Assembly (NCBI GenBank): GCA_026646655.1
Contig: JAPKHT010000014.1
Location: forward strand, 1-64,000
Source: JADLBR01 sp020847615
Lineage (GTDB): Bacteria > Verrucomicrobiota > Verrucomicrobiia > JADLBR01
Reading direction: 5' to 3'
Length of the DNA: 64,000 bases
Position 1 is the stretch's first letter. Each line of letters begins with the position of its first letter. The position numbers and the translations under genes are program-made. Of this stretch, positions 1-8,570 are shown piece after piece. Below the pieces are notes generated by a model. It did not search any database. It worked only from the letters and a program-made list of their open reading frames with translations, and was not told the DNA's origin.

Positions 1-5
1 ATCCC

Positions 6-902
6 ATGCCCAACACGCTGACCAACCTCAAGGACATCCGGGTGGCGCAGACCGCGCTGCCGGCCTTCACCGACGAGCTGCTGCCCTTCGGGGCCTTCAG
101 CACCAACTTCTCACCCGATGCCGCCGAGAAGGGCGACACCGTGCGCGTGCCGCTGGTGGGCGCGCCATCCAAGTCGGGCGAGTTCGCCGGGGACTACACC
201 GCAAACAGCGATTCTGCGGTCGCCTCGGTGCCGGTGACCCTGAACCGCCATTTCTTCAAGACGGTCCACGTCACCGCCCGCGAGCTGGCCGAGACCGCGT
301 TCGGGGTGCTGGAGCCGCTGGCCGAGGCCGCCGCCCGGCAGTTGGCGTTGGATGTCCTCCTGGACGTGTTCTCGGTGGTGACCGCCGGCAACTACGGCGC
401 GCCCGCGGTGCCCGCCATCGGCCCGACCGCCTTCGACTACAAGCGCGTTCTCTCGGTGCGCGAGGCCTGTGGCGCGGCTAAGATGCCCTCCGACCGGCGC
501 GCCCTGATCCTGGACGCGGGCTACTACACCAACCTCCTCGCCGACGACGTGGTGGCCAAGGCGTTCAACATCTCCCTGAGCGGCCCCGCGGTCGAGCAGA
601 GCCGGATCAAGCGGCTGGCGGGCTTCGAGCTGTACGAGACCGGGGTGATCGCACCGAGCCACGCGGAGAAGCTGGTGGGCTTCGCGGTCCACCCCAGCGC
701 CATCGCGGTCGCGGTGCGCTACCTGGTGCCCGCAGCCCGCTACGACGAGGCCGGCGCGGTGACCGATCCGGCCACGGGGCTGACCTTCGGCTACCTTCGC
801 TTCTCCGACACCAAGAGCAACAAGATCTACGTCACCGTGGAGTGCCTGTACGGCTTCACGGTGGGGCGGGCCGATGGGCTGAAGCGGCTGGTGAAGCCCT
901 GA
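6..902 (+). CDS. Major capsid protein (putative)
   Basis: A 298-aa protein without signal peptide or membrane segments. Its length, alternating amphipathic segments and position just before connector genes fit a phage major coat protein of the HK97/P22 fold. Residues 1-60 resemble the N-terminal arm of P22-gp5-like coat proteins, and the repeated 'TVRVPLVG' / 'HFFKTVHVTARELAE' style is common in this group. It starts six bases into the window, so the ribosome-binding site and the preceding scaffold or protease gene are not visible. The following 50-base gap contains CAACAT repeats and a good ribosome-binding site for the next gene. The assignment rests on context and overall character rather than a diagnostic motif. 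Confidence 0.65.
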   Translation: MPNTLTNLKDIRVAQTALPAFTDELLPFGAFSTNFSPDAAEKGDTVRVPLVGAPSKSGEFAGDYTANSDSAVASVPVTLNRHFFKTVHVTARELAETAFGVLEPLAEAAARQLALDVLLDVFSVVTAGNYGAPAVPAIGPTAFDYKRVLSVREACGAAKMPSDRRALILDAGYYTNLLADDVVAKAFNISLSGPAVEQSRIKRLAGFELYETGVIAPSHAEKLVGFAVHPSAIAVAVRYLVPAARYDEAGAVTDPATGLTFGYLRFSDTKSNKIYVTVECLYGFTVGRADGLKRLVKP

Positions 903-953
903 GGCAACATCCGATAGCCAACATTCAACAACCAACATCCAAGGGAGATAGTG

Positions 954-1463
954 ATGAGACCTTTTTCGGCAATCGGCGATGACGGCACGACTCTTTCCTC
1001 GGCGGCGGTGCCGCCGTGGCCTCGGTCCATGACCCGGCTCCAGTTCGTGAGCGCTACCTCCGACAAGGCGGGCTCCATCCTCAAGTTCCTGCGCCATGCG
1101 GTCGAGGCTGCCGTGACCGCCGCAAGCGCCGCGGGGCAGAAGGTGGTGAGCGCCGATCCGACGGGCTTCGCGGCGGATGACGTCCTGATGCTGTGGAAGC
1201 TGTCCACGAATCAGGCCGCGCGAGCGGTCGTCGCCTCGGTCGATGCCGAGGCTGGGACGATCACGATGGTCGCCAATCTACCCTTCGCTCTGGCTCCTGG
1301 GGACAAGGTGTTCCTGATGGCCGAGGCGGGCCGGGTGCCGGTCGGCGCCGCCACCAAGGAGATCAACTCCCCAACGGTCTTCGCCGCCGATGGTCCCGCG
1401 CTGGTCGAGATCGACGGCACCGCCGCGTGCAAGGTGGAGCTGGTGTCGGGCGAGTACGTGTGA
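954..1463 (+). CDS. Phage virion protein, head module, unknown function
   Basis: A 169-aa protein of unknown specific role. The start is placed at ATG 954 because AAGGGAG (941-947) lies 6 nt upstream; a GTG at 951 is an alternative. The middle (about residues 55-120) reads like a small beta-barrel, with a segment on 'converting' a value and a hydrophobic turn, as seen in small structural or decoration proteins of tailed phages. It follows the coat protein and overlaps the next gene by 4 nt (GTGA), so it belongs to the head-connector operon. It could be a head fibre, decoration or connector protein; nothing decides between these. Confidence 0.55.
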   Translation: MRPFSAIGDDGTTLSSAAVPPWPRSMTRLQFVSATSDKAGSILKFLRHAVEAAVTAASAAGQKVVSADPTGFAADDVLMLWKLSTNQAARAVVASVDAEAGTITMVANLPFALAPGDKVFLMAEAGRVPVGAATKEINSPTVFAADGPALVEIDGTAACKVELVSGEYV

Positions 1464-1753
1464 TCGCGTCCGACTTCTCCGAATTCCTCACCGAGCGCGG
1501 CATCCAAGTCGAATGGAAGGGCCGCGGGTTCCGTGCCCTGATCGGCAGCCCATCCGTGGAGTACGGACTGATTGCCGGGGGCTTTGACCCGTCCTCGGCG
1601 GTGATGGTGCGGGCGCTGCGAGCGGATGTCGGCCCGCCGCTGCCGACGAGGGGGGATCGGCTTAGCGCCGATGGGCGGGCCTACAAGGTGACGGGGCTGA
1701 CGGACAACTCGAACTGGCCGATCATCACCATCCACGCGGAGCTGATCACATGA
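1460..1753 (+). CDS. Head-tail joining (stopper-like) protein, putative
   Basis: A 97-aa protein missed if ATG starts are required: the GTG at 1460 overlaps the stop of the previous gene by 4 nt (GTGA), and the next gene overlaps its own stop by 4 nt (ATGA). The N-terminus 'SDFSEFLTERGIQVEWKG' followed by a compact beta-rich domain ending in 'WPIITIHAELI' fits the small head-tail stopper proteins (lambda gpFII / HK97 gp9 type), which lie just after the coat and connector genes. Family membership is inferred from size, order and fold impression. Confidence 0.5.
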   Translation: MIASDFSEFLTERGIQVEWKGRGFRALIGSPSVEYGLIAGGFDPSSAVMVRALRADVGPPLPTRGDRLSADGRAYKVTGLTDNSNWPIITIHAELIT

Positions 1754-2163
1754 CCGACCCTTGCGATGCGGTGGAGGAGCGGCTGAAGGCGTCGGTCGAG
1801 CGGGCCGAGATGGGGCTGCCGGTGGTCAACGTGGATTCCGACGAGGATGCGCCCGACACGCGGATCGTTGCGATGGTCGATGGGGCGACCGAGGATGACA
1901 AACGACCGGGGCGGTGGCTCCTGGATTGCCGGGTGGACGTGATCATGGAGGCCGAGGCGGGCAACAGCCCCGAGGCGCTGGCCGAGGCCTGGGGCAAGGT
2001 GCTGGGGCGGCTGAGGGATTCGGCGCTGCCGGACATGCTCTCTGGGCCGTTTGCCCGCGTGTTCGGCGCGCAGGATTTCGACATCGCCCGGAGCCGGACG
2101 CGGCACGAGTGGGTGCGCACGCTCAAGTTCAAGGTTTGGGCGGCGGCGCTGGACGCGGGATGA
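1750..2163 (+). CDS. Tail completion / minor tail protein, putative
   Basis: A 137-aa protein starting at an ATGA overlap with the stopper-like gene. The N-terminal helix (residues 1-20), a beta strand with 'PVVNVDS' and the 'LDCRVDVIMEAEAG' segment recall phage tail terminator proteins (lambda gpU-like), which usually follow the stopper gene. It is acidic in the first third and has no membrane segments. Translation is probably coupled to the gene before it. The exact role (tail terminator or another neck component) is not settled by sequence. Confidence 0.5.
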   Translation: MTDPCDAVEERLKASVERAEMGLPVVNVDSDEDAPDTRIVAMVDGATEDDKRPGRWLLDCRVDVIMEAEAGNSPEALAEAWGKVLGRLRDSALPDMLSGPFARVFGAQDFDIARSRTRHEWVRTLKFKVWAAALDAG

Positions 2164-2182
2164 TTGACACCGCCCCGCGATC

Positions 2183-2596
2183 ATGGCGGCGAAGGTCATC
2201 ACGGCGGCGAACGTTCTGGCGGGGCCCAACGCGCGGATCACGCCCGTTGTCTACGGGGAGACGGTGACGGCGGGCAAGGCGGTGCACCGGAAGGCGGCGG
2301 ATGGCCGCTACTACCTGGCCGACGCGAATGACGCGACCAAGCACGCTGCGGCGGGGATCGCGCTCAACGGCGGCGCGGCGGGCCAGCCGGGCAGCGTCGT
2401 TACCGAGGACGACGATTTCACCCCCGGCTGCGCAATGAGCATCGGCGAGATCCTCGTCGTCGGGGCCGATGCGGCGGGGGACATCGCGCCATCGAGTGAC
2501 CTGGAATCGGGGTGGTTTCCGACCGTGCTGGGCGTGGCGAAGAGCGCATCCAAGATGGTGCTGAAGCCCATCGCCGGCGGTGTGGCCATCGAGTGA
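2183..2596 (+). CDS. DUF2190-like capsid decoration protein, putative
   Basis: A 137-aa protein with an Ala/Gly-rich, beta-strand pattern: 'ITPVVYGETVTAGKAVHRKAADGRYYLADAND' followed by 'GIALNGGAAGQPGSV' and a closing 'LGVAKSASKMVLKPI'. This is the style of DUF2190 and related head cement proteins, in which a small beta-barrel binds the capsid lattice. It lacks an obvious purine-rich ribosome-binding site; instead TTGACA lies 19 nt upstream of ATG (2164), an arrangement shared by several genes of this prophage. The next gene begins 1 nt after its stop. Confidence 0.55.
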   Translation: MAAKVITAANVLAGPNARITPVVYGETVTAGKAVHRKAADGRYYLADANDATKHAAAGIALNGGAAGQPGSVVTEDDDFTPGCAMSIGEILVVGADAAGDIAPSSDLESGWFPTVLGVAKSASKMVLKPIAGGVAIE

Positions 2597-2597
2597 C

Positions 2598-3359
2598 GTG
2601 GCCTCTGATGTCAGCTTCGAGGTGGACCTGACCGACTGGGAGCGGACGGTCCGGGACATCGAGGCGCACCACGACGATTTCAGCGGGAGGACGTTCGAGA
2701 GGTACACCCGCGGCCTGTTCCGGCGGGTGATCGACGTGATACCGCCGCCGACCGTGGGCGCGGGCAGGCGGGCGGTGCGGAGGGATTTCGCGAGGGGCTA
2801 TCCGCGGGGCGCGGCGCTGAACCGGTTCCTCCGCAAGTTGAAGCGCCCGCTGAGGACGGCCTTCTGGCACGCGTATTTCCGCGGCGACGCGCGGGCCATG
2901 CGAGAGATCCTCACGAAGGGCGGCTCGCCTTTGGCGAAGGTGACCATCGGCGCCTTCGACCTGGGGCGCGCCATGCGCGGCTACAAGCGGGGCCGGTGGG
3001 GCAACCGCAATCCGCCGCCGCCTTTGCGGCTGGTGCTCAACCCGGGGGCCGTCGACGCGCACGTCAAGGAGATCGAGGGCCACGTCGGCAAGCTCAAGGG
3101 CGGGCTGATCCCGGCGCTGCGGCGTCTGGGCATCCCGGTGGCGGCGTATTTCGGGAGGCACACGGGCCGGGGGCGGTTCGTCATGGACGTGCGCAAGGCA
3201 TTGAAATATTTCGACTGGATCGGGAGCGGCGCGGAATACGAACCCGCGATGATCGCGCGACTCAATCGGGCGATAGCGGACGCGGCGCGCGTCCACGTGG
3301 CGGGCATGCGCAAGGAGCTGGCCGGGTACCGGCCGCCGCGCGGATCGCGCAAGCGTTGA
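2598..3359 (+). CDS. Phage neck or tail protein, unknown
   Basis: A 253-aa basic protein. The start is put at GTG 2598, one base after the preceding stop; a longer reading starts inside the previous gene. The N-terminus 'DVSFEVDLTDWERTVRDIEAHHDDFSGRTFERYTRGLFRRVIDVIPPPT' resembles HK97-gp10-like minor tail proteins, which start with an amphipathic helix followed by 'P-P-x-T'-type turns. The C-terminal half is rich in Arg and His and ends in a basic tail. The length is greater than a typical gp10, so an added domain is likely. The assignment to the neck/tail module rests on position. Confidence 0.45.
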   Translation: MASDVSFEVDLTDWERTVRDIEAHHDDFSGRTFERYTRGLFRRVIDVIPPPTVGAGRRAVRRDFARGYPRGAALNRFLRKLKRPLRTAFWHAYFRGDARAMREILTKGGSPLAKVTIGAFDLGRAMRGYKRGRWGNRNPPPPLRLVLNPGAVDAHVKEIEGHVGKLKGGLIPALRRLGIPVAAYFGRHTGRGRFVMDVRKALKYFDWIGSGAEYEPAMIARLNRAIADAARVHVAGMRKELAGYRPPRGSRKR

Positions 3360-3374
3360 CACCCGCCCGCGTGC

Positions 3375-3746
3375 ATGGCGGACGCTTTCGACAAGCACGG
3401 CTCGCTGTCGGTGACGATGGGGATGAAGGCCGCCCTGCGGGCGATGTCCGATGACATCGGCATCGAGGTCAACTCGGTGAGCCGGGCGCGCGAGCCCGAG
3501 GCCCAGGCCGAGGCGGTGGACCGGGACGGGGAGACCGCGGCCCTGGGCATCCAGAAGAGCGAGCGATGGAAGCGCAACTTCGAAGTGGGGGGTCTCCTGC
3601 TGGACGAGGCGAAGTTCTTCAACGATTTCAAGGACGTGACGGTGGAGGGGATCAAGTACCTGGTGACCAAAAAGGACATCAAGGACGAGGTCCGCTCGTT
3701 CGAGGAGGCCACCTGCACGCTGGTCGCCTTCCAGAAGATCACCTGA
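3375..3746 (+). CDS. Phage tail-module protein, unknown
   Basis: A 123-aa soluble protein with mixed alpha/beta character and no recognised motif. Its stop codon is followed after 12 nt by the next gene. It is preceded by TTGACA-N13-ATG (3356-3375), the same arrangement seen before the genes at 2183 and 19981, with no Shine-Dalgarno sequence. In order it occupies the place of the major tail (tube) protein in siphovirus genomes, and the run 'VTVEGIKYLVTKKDIKDEVRSFEEATCTLVAFQKI' could be a tube-domain strand pattern, but the protein is short for that. Function left open. Confidence 0.45.
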   Translation: MADAFDKHGSLSVTMGMKAALRAMSDDIGIEVNSVSRAREPEAQAEAVDRDGETAALGIQKSERWKRNFEVGGLLLDEAKFFNDFKDVTVEGIKYLVTKKDIKDEVRSFEEATCTLVAFQKIT

Positions 3747-3758
3747 CGCCGATGCGCC

Positions 3759-4406
3759 ATGGCCCTCAAATCACTCGTGGCGGGACGGCTGGCTGCGGCG
3801 TTCCTGCTGCCGTGTGACCGGCATTCGATTTTCGGTCGGCGGCTGAAACCCTTCTGCGCGGCGCACGCGGTTGTTCTGCGCTCCACCGACAACCCGCTCC
3901 CCTGGGCGCCATCGTCGGCGACGCTGCCCGAGATGGTGGGCGCGGCGAAGGTTTGCGCGTGCGGGTCGTTCGAGGAGCTGTGGGCCATCGACTGGCGGCG
4001 GCCAGACAAGGCGGACCTCGCGGCGATTCGGCGGATGGCGCTCTCGCCGCGATCCGTGTTTCGAGCGCGGCGCCGGTGGGCCGGGTACCGCGAGGATTGC
4101 GTGGTCGTGCCCGAGTTGAAGGAGCGGGCCAAGGAGGGCAAGCCGTGCACGACGCCCTTCCACCTGGGGATGGTGACGGCCGTGGCGAGGGCATTCGGCA
4201 AGGATCCCGAGTTGGCGTGGTTCCTGCAATACGGGCAGCTCCTGCACTACGCCGCCGCTCTCAACGAGGGCGAGTACGGCTGCCGGTGGGTGACGGAGGC
4301 CGAGGAGGAGCAGATCGCGGCGCTGGAGGCGCGCGGGATCACCGGGACCAGGCGCGGCCCGCTGCCGGAGGGCGCGCGCGTCGTGAGGAGGAAGCGCCGT
4401 GGCTGA
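3759..4406 (+). CDS. Possible tail assembly chaperone region protein
   Basis: A 215-aa, Arg- and Trp-rich protein that overlaps the tape measure start by 8 nt. Genes directly before the tape measure usually encode tail assembly chaperones, often with a programmed frameshift. The N-terminal 100 residues are unlike anything I recognise; the C-terminal part ('TPFHLGMVTAVARAFGKDPELAWFLQYGQLLHYAAALNEGEYG' region, then acidic and finally basic) could be the chaperone-like helix bundle. No clear slippery sequence was found. The role is inferred from gene order only. Confidence 0.4.
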   Translation: MALKSLVAGRLAAAFLLPCDRHSIFGRRLKPFCAAHAVVLRSTDNPLPWAPSSATLPEMVGAAKVCACGSFEELWAIDWRRPDKADLAAIRRMALSPRSVFRARRRWAGYREDCVVVPELKERAKEGKPCTTPFHLGMVTAVARAFGKDPELAWFLQYGQLLHYAAALNEGEYGCRWVTEAEEEQIAALEARGITGTRRGPLPEGARVVRRKRRG

Positions 4407-6315
4407 CCTGGTCACCAGGTCGCGGCTGGACGACTCCGACTTCAACCGGGGCCTGGCCCGGATGCGGAAGGAGGCGCGGGATTTCAACCGGAGGCTGAGC
4501 TCGGAGTTCTCGAAGGTCTTCTCCGGCGCCGCGGTCGGGGGCGGGATCGCGGCGGCACTGTACGGCATCGGCAACGCGGTGCGCGGGGCATTCTCCGACG
4601 CGGACAGGGTCAGCGACCTGGCCGAGACGTTGCGCGAGATGCCCTCTGACCTGGTGCGGGTGGGGGGCGCGGCGACGCTGATGGGCGCGGACATGGAGGC
4701 GGTCATCAAGGCCGCGGTGAAGCTGAGGGTGAACCTCGGCAAAGCGAGCGAGGGCGGAAGAGAGCAGGCCGAGATGCTGGAGGCGATGGGCCTCAATGCC
4801 TCCGAGCTATCGCGGATGCGGCTGCCGGACATGATCGTCGCGCTCGCGGTGGGCTACCAGACGGCCGAGGCGAGCGGCCGCGGGTTCCTTGCGCTCCAGA
4901 CGCTGCTCTCCCGCAGCGGCACCGAGCTGGCCAACCTGCTCCAGCGCAGCCCGGAGGAATTGCGCGAGCTGTTCGAATCGATCAGGCCGGCGTCCGACGC
5001 CGCGCTGATGGGCATGGGGGTGGTGGCCGACCAGTGGAACCTGATGCTCGGCAACATGAGGAGCCGGTTCCAGGACTGGGTGTGGGGCACCTACGCGGGC
5101 TGGCGCAAATTCAGGGCAAGCCTGGAGGCCAGCGAAGAAGTCGGGGGCAAGACGCGGGAGCGCTTCGCCGCCGAGAAGGGCTCCGTGCTGGGCGACATAT
5201 CCGACAAACGCCAGCGGATCAAGGCGGAGGCCGCGCTCTACAAGAAGATCTACGGCGAGGAGATGGCCAAGTGGATGGGGGCCAACGCCGAGGACGCGGG
5301 CTTCATGACCGAGGGGGCTGGCTACCGGCCTGCGGGCCAGATCGACCGGGCCAAGGGCGGGATCGCCGACGCCGGCGAGGGTGCCGGAGCGAAGGACGCC
5401 GAGAGAAAGAAGATCGCCGGTCTCATTGCGGAATGGTGGAAGCTCAAGAAGGCGCGGGAGGAGGCTGGGCGATCCCTGGAGCAGCAGCTCTCCTATCTCA
5501 CGGAAGCCTATGCCGCGCACCGCAACCTGATGGGGACGATGGGCCGCGATTCGGTCGCCTACCGCGAGGCGCTGGTCGAGGAGCAGCGGTTCCTCAAGGA
5601 CATCGAGGACGTCCAGCGCAAGATCGCCGACGAGGAGAAGCGCAAGGCCGAGGAGGCGGCGCGGGCCAAGGAACAGGAGGGCAAGGCCCGCGAGGAGAAG
5701 ATGCAGGAGGAGGCCAAGGTGAGAGAACTCGCGCTGGAGGCGGCCATCGCTGGGCTCAAGGCCGACGGGAAAGAGCACGCCGTCGAGGAGGCCCGCCTGC
5801 GGGTGGCCGCCGCCGAGAAGGAACTGGAGATGGCGAGGGGCAGCAAGCGCGAGGCCGAGGCCTATGTCGCTTTGATGCAGGCCCGCAACAACCTCACGGA
5901 GGCCGCGGGCGCGAACAAGGGCAAGACCAAGGACGAGCGCATCGAGGATCTGATGCGGGGCGGGATGAAGGCGGGCGAGGCCAAGAGGCAGGTGCGCCAA
6001 GAGGACAAGGACACGAGAAAGGCCGAGGCCCGGATCAGCGCGTTCCGCAAGGGGGCGTCGGAGGAGGCCGACATGGTCAGCGGGCGCGACGGCGGCCGGG
6101 AGTACATGGACTCACACCGCAACGTCTCGGGCGCGGGGGCCTTCGACTCCGGGGCATGGGAGAGCGGCAGCTACGCGCAGTCGGTCGCCGACGCGGCCGC
6201 CGGCAAGGGCGCGGAGGGTGCCAGCGGCGGCGACGCCAACGGCATCGGGCAACTGCTCCAGGCCGTCAACGAATTGAAGCAGGCCATCGTCGCGGCCAGC
6301 GGGGGAGGCGAGTGA
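4399..6315 (+). CDS. Tail tape measure protein
   Basis: A 638-aa protein. The first 60 residues form the usual opening of a tape measure ('RLDDSDFNRGLARMRKEA...'), followed by an Ala/Gly-rich membrane-like segment (about residues 45-70) and a conserved 'DRVSDLAETLREMPSDLVRVGGAATLMGAD' region typical of TMP N-domains. Residues 330-560 are strongly charged heptad-like helix (KAEEAARAKEQEGKAREEK), expected to be coiled coil. With the family rule of about 0.15 nm per residue the tail would be near 95 nm. It overlaps the preceding gene by 8 nt, and its stop shares a base with the next ATG (TGATG). Confidence 0.85.
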   Translation: MADLVTRSRLDDSDFNRGLARMRKEARDFNRRLSSEFSKVFSGAAVGGGIAAALYGIGNAVRGAFSDADRVSDLAETLREMPSDLVRVGGAATLMGADMEAVIKAAVKLRVNLGKASEGGREQAEMLEAMGLNASELSRMRLPDMIVALAVGYQTAEASGRGFLALQTLLSRSGTELANLLQRSPEELRELFESIRPASDAALMGMGVVADQWNLMLGNMRSRFQDWVWGTYAGWRKFRASLEASEEVGGKTRERFAAEKGSVLGDISDKRQRIKAEAALYKKIYGEEMAKWMGANAEDAGFMTEGAGYRPAGQIDRAKGGIADAGEGAGAKDAERKKIAGLIAEWWKLKKAREEAGRSLEQQLSYLTEAYAAHRNLMGTMGRDSVAYREALVEEQRFLKDIEDVQRKIADEEKRKAEEAARAKEQEGKAREEKMQEEAKVRELALEAAIAGLKADGKEHAVEEARLRVAAAEKELEMARGSKREAEAYVALMQARNNLTEAAGANKGKTKDERIEDLMRGGMKAGEAKRQVRQEDKDTRKAEARISAFRKGASEEADMVSGRDGGREYMDSHRNVSGAGAFDSGAWESGSYAQSVADAAAGKGAEGASGGDANGIGQLLQAVNELKQAIVAASGGGE

Positions 6316-7076
6316 TGGGCGACGACTCCAACGAATCCGATCGCGGGGCCTACGTGGTCTACGGCCAGCACCGGGGGCTGGTCTTCACCGGCGAGGTGTC
6401 CCACACCCGCAGCGCGACGGGCCGGGAGCACCGCGAGGAGGTCTACGAATCCTTCGACGCCAATCCCTACCGGCTGATCCACCGGGAGGGCACCCGGCAC
6501 CGGCGGTTCCCGAAGCTGCGGCTCTCGGAGAACCGGGTCAACGAGTCGCGGCTGGGCAAGAGCCGGATCACCATGGTCTACGACGACCTCTGGGCCTACC
6601 AGACGATGCGCTTCTCGCGCTACCCGCGCGGGCTGGTGGAGACCGGTTCCAGCCTGCAATCCGGGAGCTTCACGGTGAAGATGAACGCCTCCAGCGGGGT
6701 CTGGATCTCCCAGGCGGAGTTCAGCGTCAATGTCCACTACTACGCCCCCACCAAGAAGTACCGGTACTACTCGGGGCTTCCCCACAGCGAGACCCGGAGC
6801 GCAGGCGCCCCGCCGAGGCTCTTCAACGTCGAGATCCTCAAGGTGGACGTCGGCCAGACCGGGGCGATCCTGGCGCGCTACGGCTTCAACACCTCGATGA
6901 TCAACCCGCCCTTCCGCTGGCGGCGCACGGGAAGCCGGTCGGGGGAGTCCGGCGGCTTCTGGACCCAGGAGGAGGAGTGGGCGCAGATGATGGACCCCTG
7001 GTACGTGTGCTACATCACCGGCGGGAACGGCGGGGACCAGAAGGACGGGGCGGGAGACACCGCCTACTGGGAGTGA
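6315..7076 (+). CDS. Distal tail / minor tail protein
   Basis: A 253-aa protein that starts in the TGATG junction with the tape measure gene, so translation is probably coupled. It is rich in Tyr, Trp and Arg and appears all-beta, with tracts such as 'SGSFTVKMNASSGVWISQAEFSVNVHYYAPTKKYRYYSG'. Genes directly downstream of a siphovirus tape measure encode the distal tail (Dit) and tail-tip proteins, and a beta-rich protein of this size fits a Dit-like or adjacent tip component. No enzymatic motif is seen. Confidence 0.55.
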   Translation: MGDDSNESDRGAYVVYGQHRGLVFTGEVSHTRSATGREHREEVYESFDANPYRLIHREGTRHRRFPKLRLSENRVNESRLGKSRITMVYDDLWAYQTMRFSRYPRGLVETGSSLQSGSFTVKMNASSGVWISQAEFSVNVHYYAPTKKYRYYSGLPHSETRSAGAPPRLFNVEILKVDVGQTGAILARYGFNTSMINPPFRWRRTGSRSGESGGFWTQEEEWAQMMDPWYVCYITGGNGGDQKDGAGDTAYWE

Positions 7077-7077
7077 T

Positions 7078-7233
7078 ATGGGCGAGGACCTCAAATCGCA
7101 GAAGCCGCGCTTCCACATCGCGTTCTTCAAGGCGCTGAAAGAAGCGATCCTTCGGCGCAAGCGCATCCGTTTCGGGGACGGCTTCGTGGTGACCGAGACC
7201 GAGGACGAGATCCTGGTGAGCGTGAAGAAGTGA
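7078..7233 (+). CDS. Small 51-aa phage protein
   Basis: An ATG one base after the stop of the previous gene (TGATATG) opens 51 codons: an N-terminal basic amphipathic helix ('HIAFFKALKEAILRRKRIRF') followed by a beta hairpin ('GDGFVVTETEDEILVSVKK'). Position between two tail genes, tight spacing and good codon use support a real gene. Function unknown. It may be a small tail-tip or assembly factor. Confidence 0.55.
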   Translation: MGEDLKSQKPRFHIAFFKALKEAILRRKRIRFGDGFVVTETEDEILVSVKK

Positions 7234-7259
7234 TCGCGTTGACAGGCGCGGGGTAGCGG

Positions 7260-8570
7260 ATGCCCGAGCCGACCAACATCGCCCGCGCGGTGCTCAACTC
7301 CTCCAACGGGAGGTGGTACAAGTACGAGCGGGAGGGCGACCGCCTCAAGGCCCTGGACCCCGACGGGCTGATCCTGAAGCCCGCGGGCTCCGGGGCCAAC
7401 GCCATCGACGTGTACCGCGTCACCGACGAGCGGGGGGACTTCAAGGCGATGGTCGCCACCGCCGAGACGCCCGCCACCCTCAAGGTCTGGGCGCGGGACG
7501 CGGACACCGACAACCTCACCCTGGTCGAGGAGGTCTCGTGCACGTCCTTCGCCGGGAACCGCTGCCGCTTTGTGCTGGTTGCGGACTACTCGGCCTTCGG
7601 CAACCGGGCCGCGCGGCTGGATTTCACCGATGGCACCGCGGGCACCATCACCGCGACCTACGACGACTGCACGCTCTACGAGTTCCAGAATAGCTACCAA
7701 GAGCGGCCCGGCTCGTATCGGGTGCTGGCCGCCGTGGTCGAGAATCTGGACGACAAGCGGGTGATCTTCGAGTCGGACGATCCCTCGGTCTGCAGGATAG
7801 AGCGCGGGAACAACGCCAGCGCCTACATGCGGGTCGCGGAGGCCCCGCAGCAGACCGACCAGTACTGCGTCCTGATCGGCGTGGGAAAGGGCACGTGCAA
7901 TGTCATCTGCCGGAGCGTGGCCGACCCGTCGCTGGAGGACGTCGTAGCGGTCACGGTGATCACCCACCCGGAGGACGAGCCGAAGGTTATCGGGGGCGAT
8001 CTGGCGGCAGAGCTTTCGGGGAAGATCGCCGGGCTGATGGTGGGCATCTCGATGAGCACCATTGGCCTTGGCGGCCCGGATGAGGGCAGCGCGAACCTCA
8101 TCGACGAGCGGCAGGTCGTGGTGCCGGGCGAGGTCGAGGATCTCTACAAGCTGACCATCAATTGCGCCGGGACGGTGCCGAAGGGTTGCCAGGGCAACGG
8201 GTATGGCCCGAGCGTCTGCCTGTTCATCGCCTTCCGGGGCGGCCTGAGAGCAGGCGATACACCGCCCGTCATGACCGCGCCAAGCGAGGCGGGGGGCATG
8301 CAGGCATTGGAGGTCGCCCTGCTTGGCTACGACGGGGCCATCGTGCTGAACACGCAGGGGCAAAACACCCCGAACACCGAGGCGCTCGACGTCAGCAAAA
8401 TCTTCTTCGTGCGCGGCGGCGACACCATCTCGTTCGGCTGGGCCAAGGTGTCCATCTACGCGGGGCAAATCCAATTCGGGCTTACGCGGGGAACCGCAAC
8501 GGGCGAGTACACGTGCGAGTTCAACGCCACCGCCGTGACCCACTACCCGCAGCAGGACGCGCCAGCATGA
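7260..8570 (+). CDS. Tail-tip protein with Ig-like region
   Basis: A 436-aa protein. Residues 1-150 form a beta-rich domain ('VYRVTDERGDFKAMVATAETPATLKVWARD'). Residues about 155-240 read as a Big_2/Ig-like domain ('VIFESDDPSVCRIERGNNASAYMRV...VGKGTCNVICRSVADPSLEDVVAVTV'), commonly used by tail and fibre proteins for weak sugar contact. The C-terminal 200 residues are another beta-rich unit with an amidated-looking 'INCAGTVPKGCQGNGYGPSVC' loop containing several Cys. TTGACA lies 21 nt before the ATG (7239). Four bases overlap the next gene. A host-recognition role is inferred. Confidence 0.55.
   Translation: MPEPTNIARAVLNSSNGRWYKYEREGDRLKALDPDGLILKPAGSGANAIDVYRVTDERGDFKAMVATAETPATLKVWARDADTDNLTLVEEVSCTSFAGNRCRFVLVADYSAFGNRAARLDFTDGTAGTITATYDDCTLYEFQNSYQERPGSYRVLAAVVENLDDKRVIFESDDPSVCRIERGNNASAYMRVAEAPQQTDQYCVLIGVGKGTCNVICRSVADPSLEDVVAVTVITHPEDEPKVIGGDLAAELSGKIAGLMVGISMSTIGLGGPDEGSANLIDERQVVVPGEVEDLYKLTINCAGTVPKGCQGNGYGPSVCLFIAFRGGLRAGDTPPVMTAPSEAGGMQALEVALLGYDGAIVLNTQGQNTPNTEALDVSKIFFVRGGDTISFGWAKVSIYAGQIQFGLTRGTATGEYTCEFNATAVTHYPQQDAPA

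Noticed and set aside
2164..2169. TTGACA as a standard sigma70 -35 box
   Set aside because: Only 19-21 nt separate it from the start codon, so the -10 would overlap the ATG. Reported as an unexplained motif instead.
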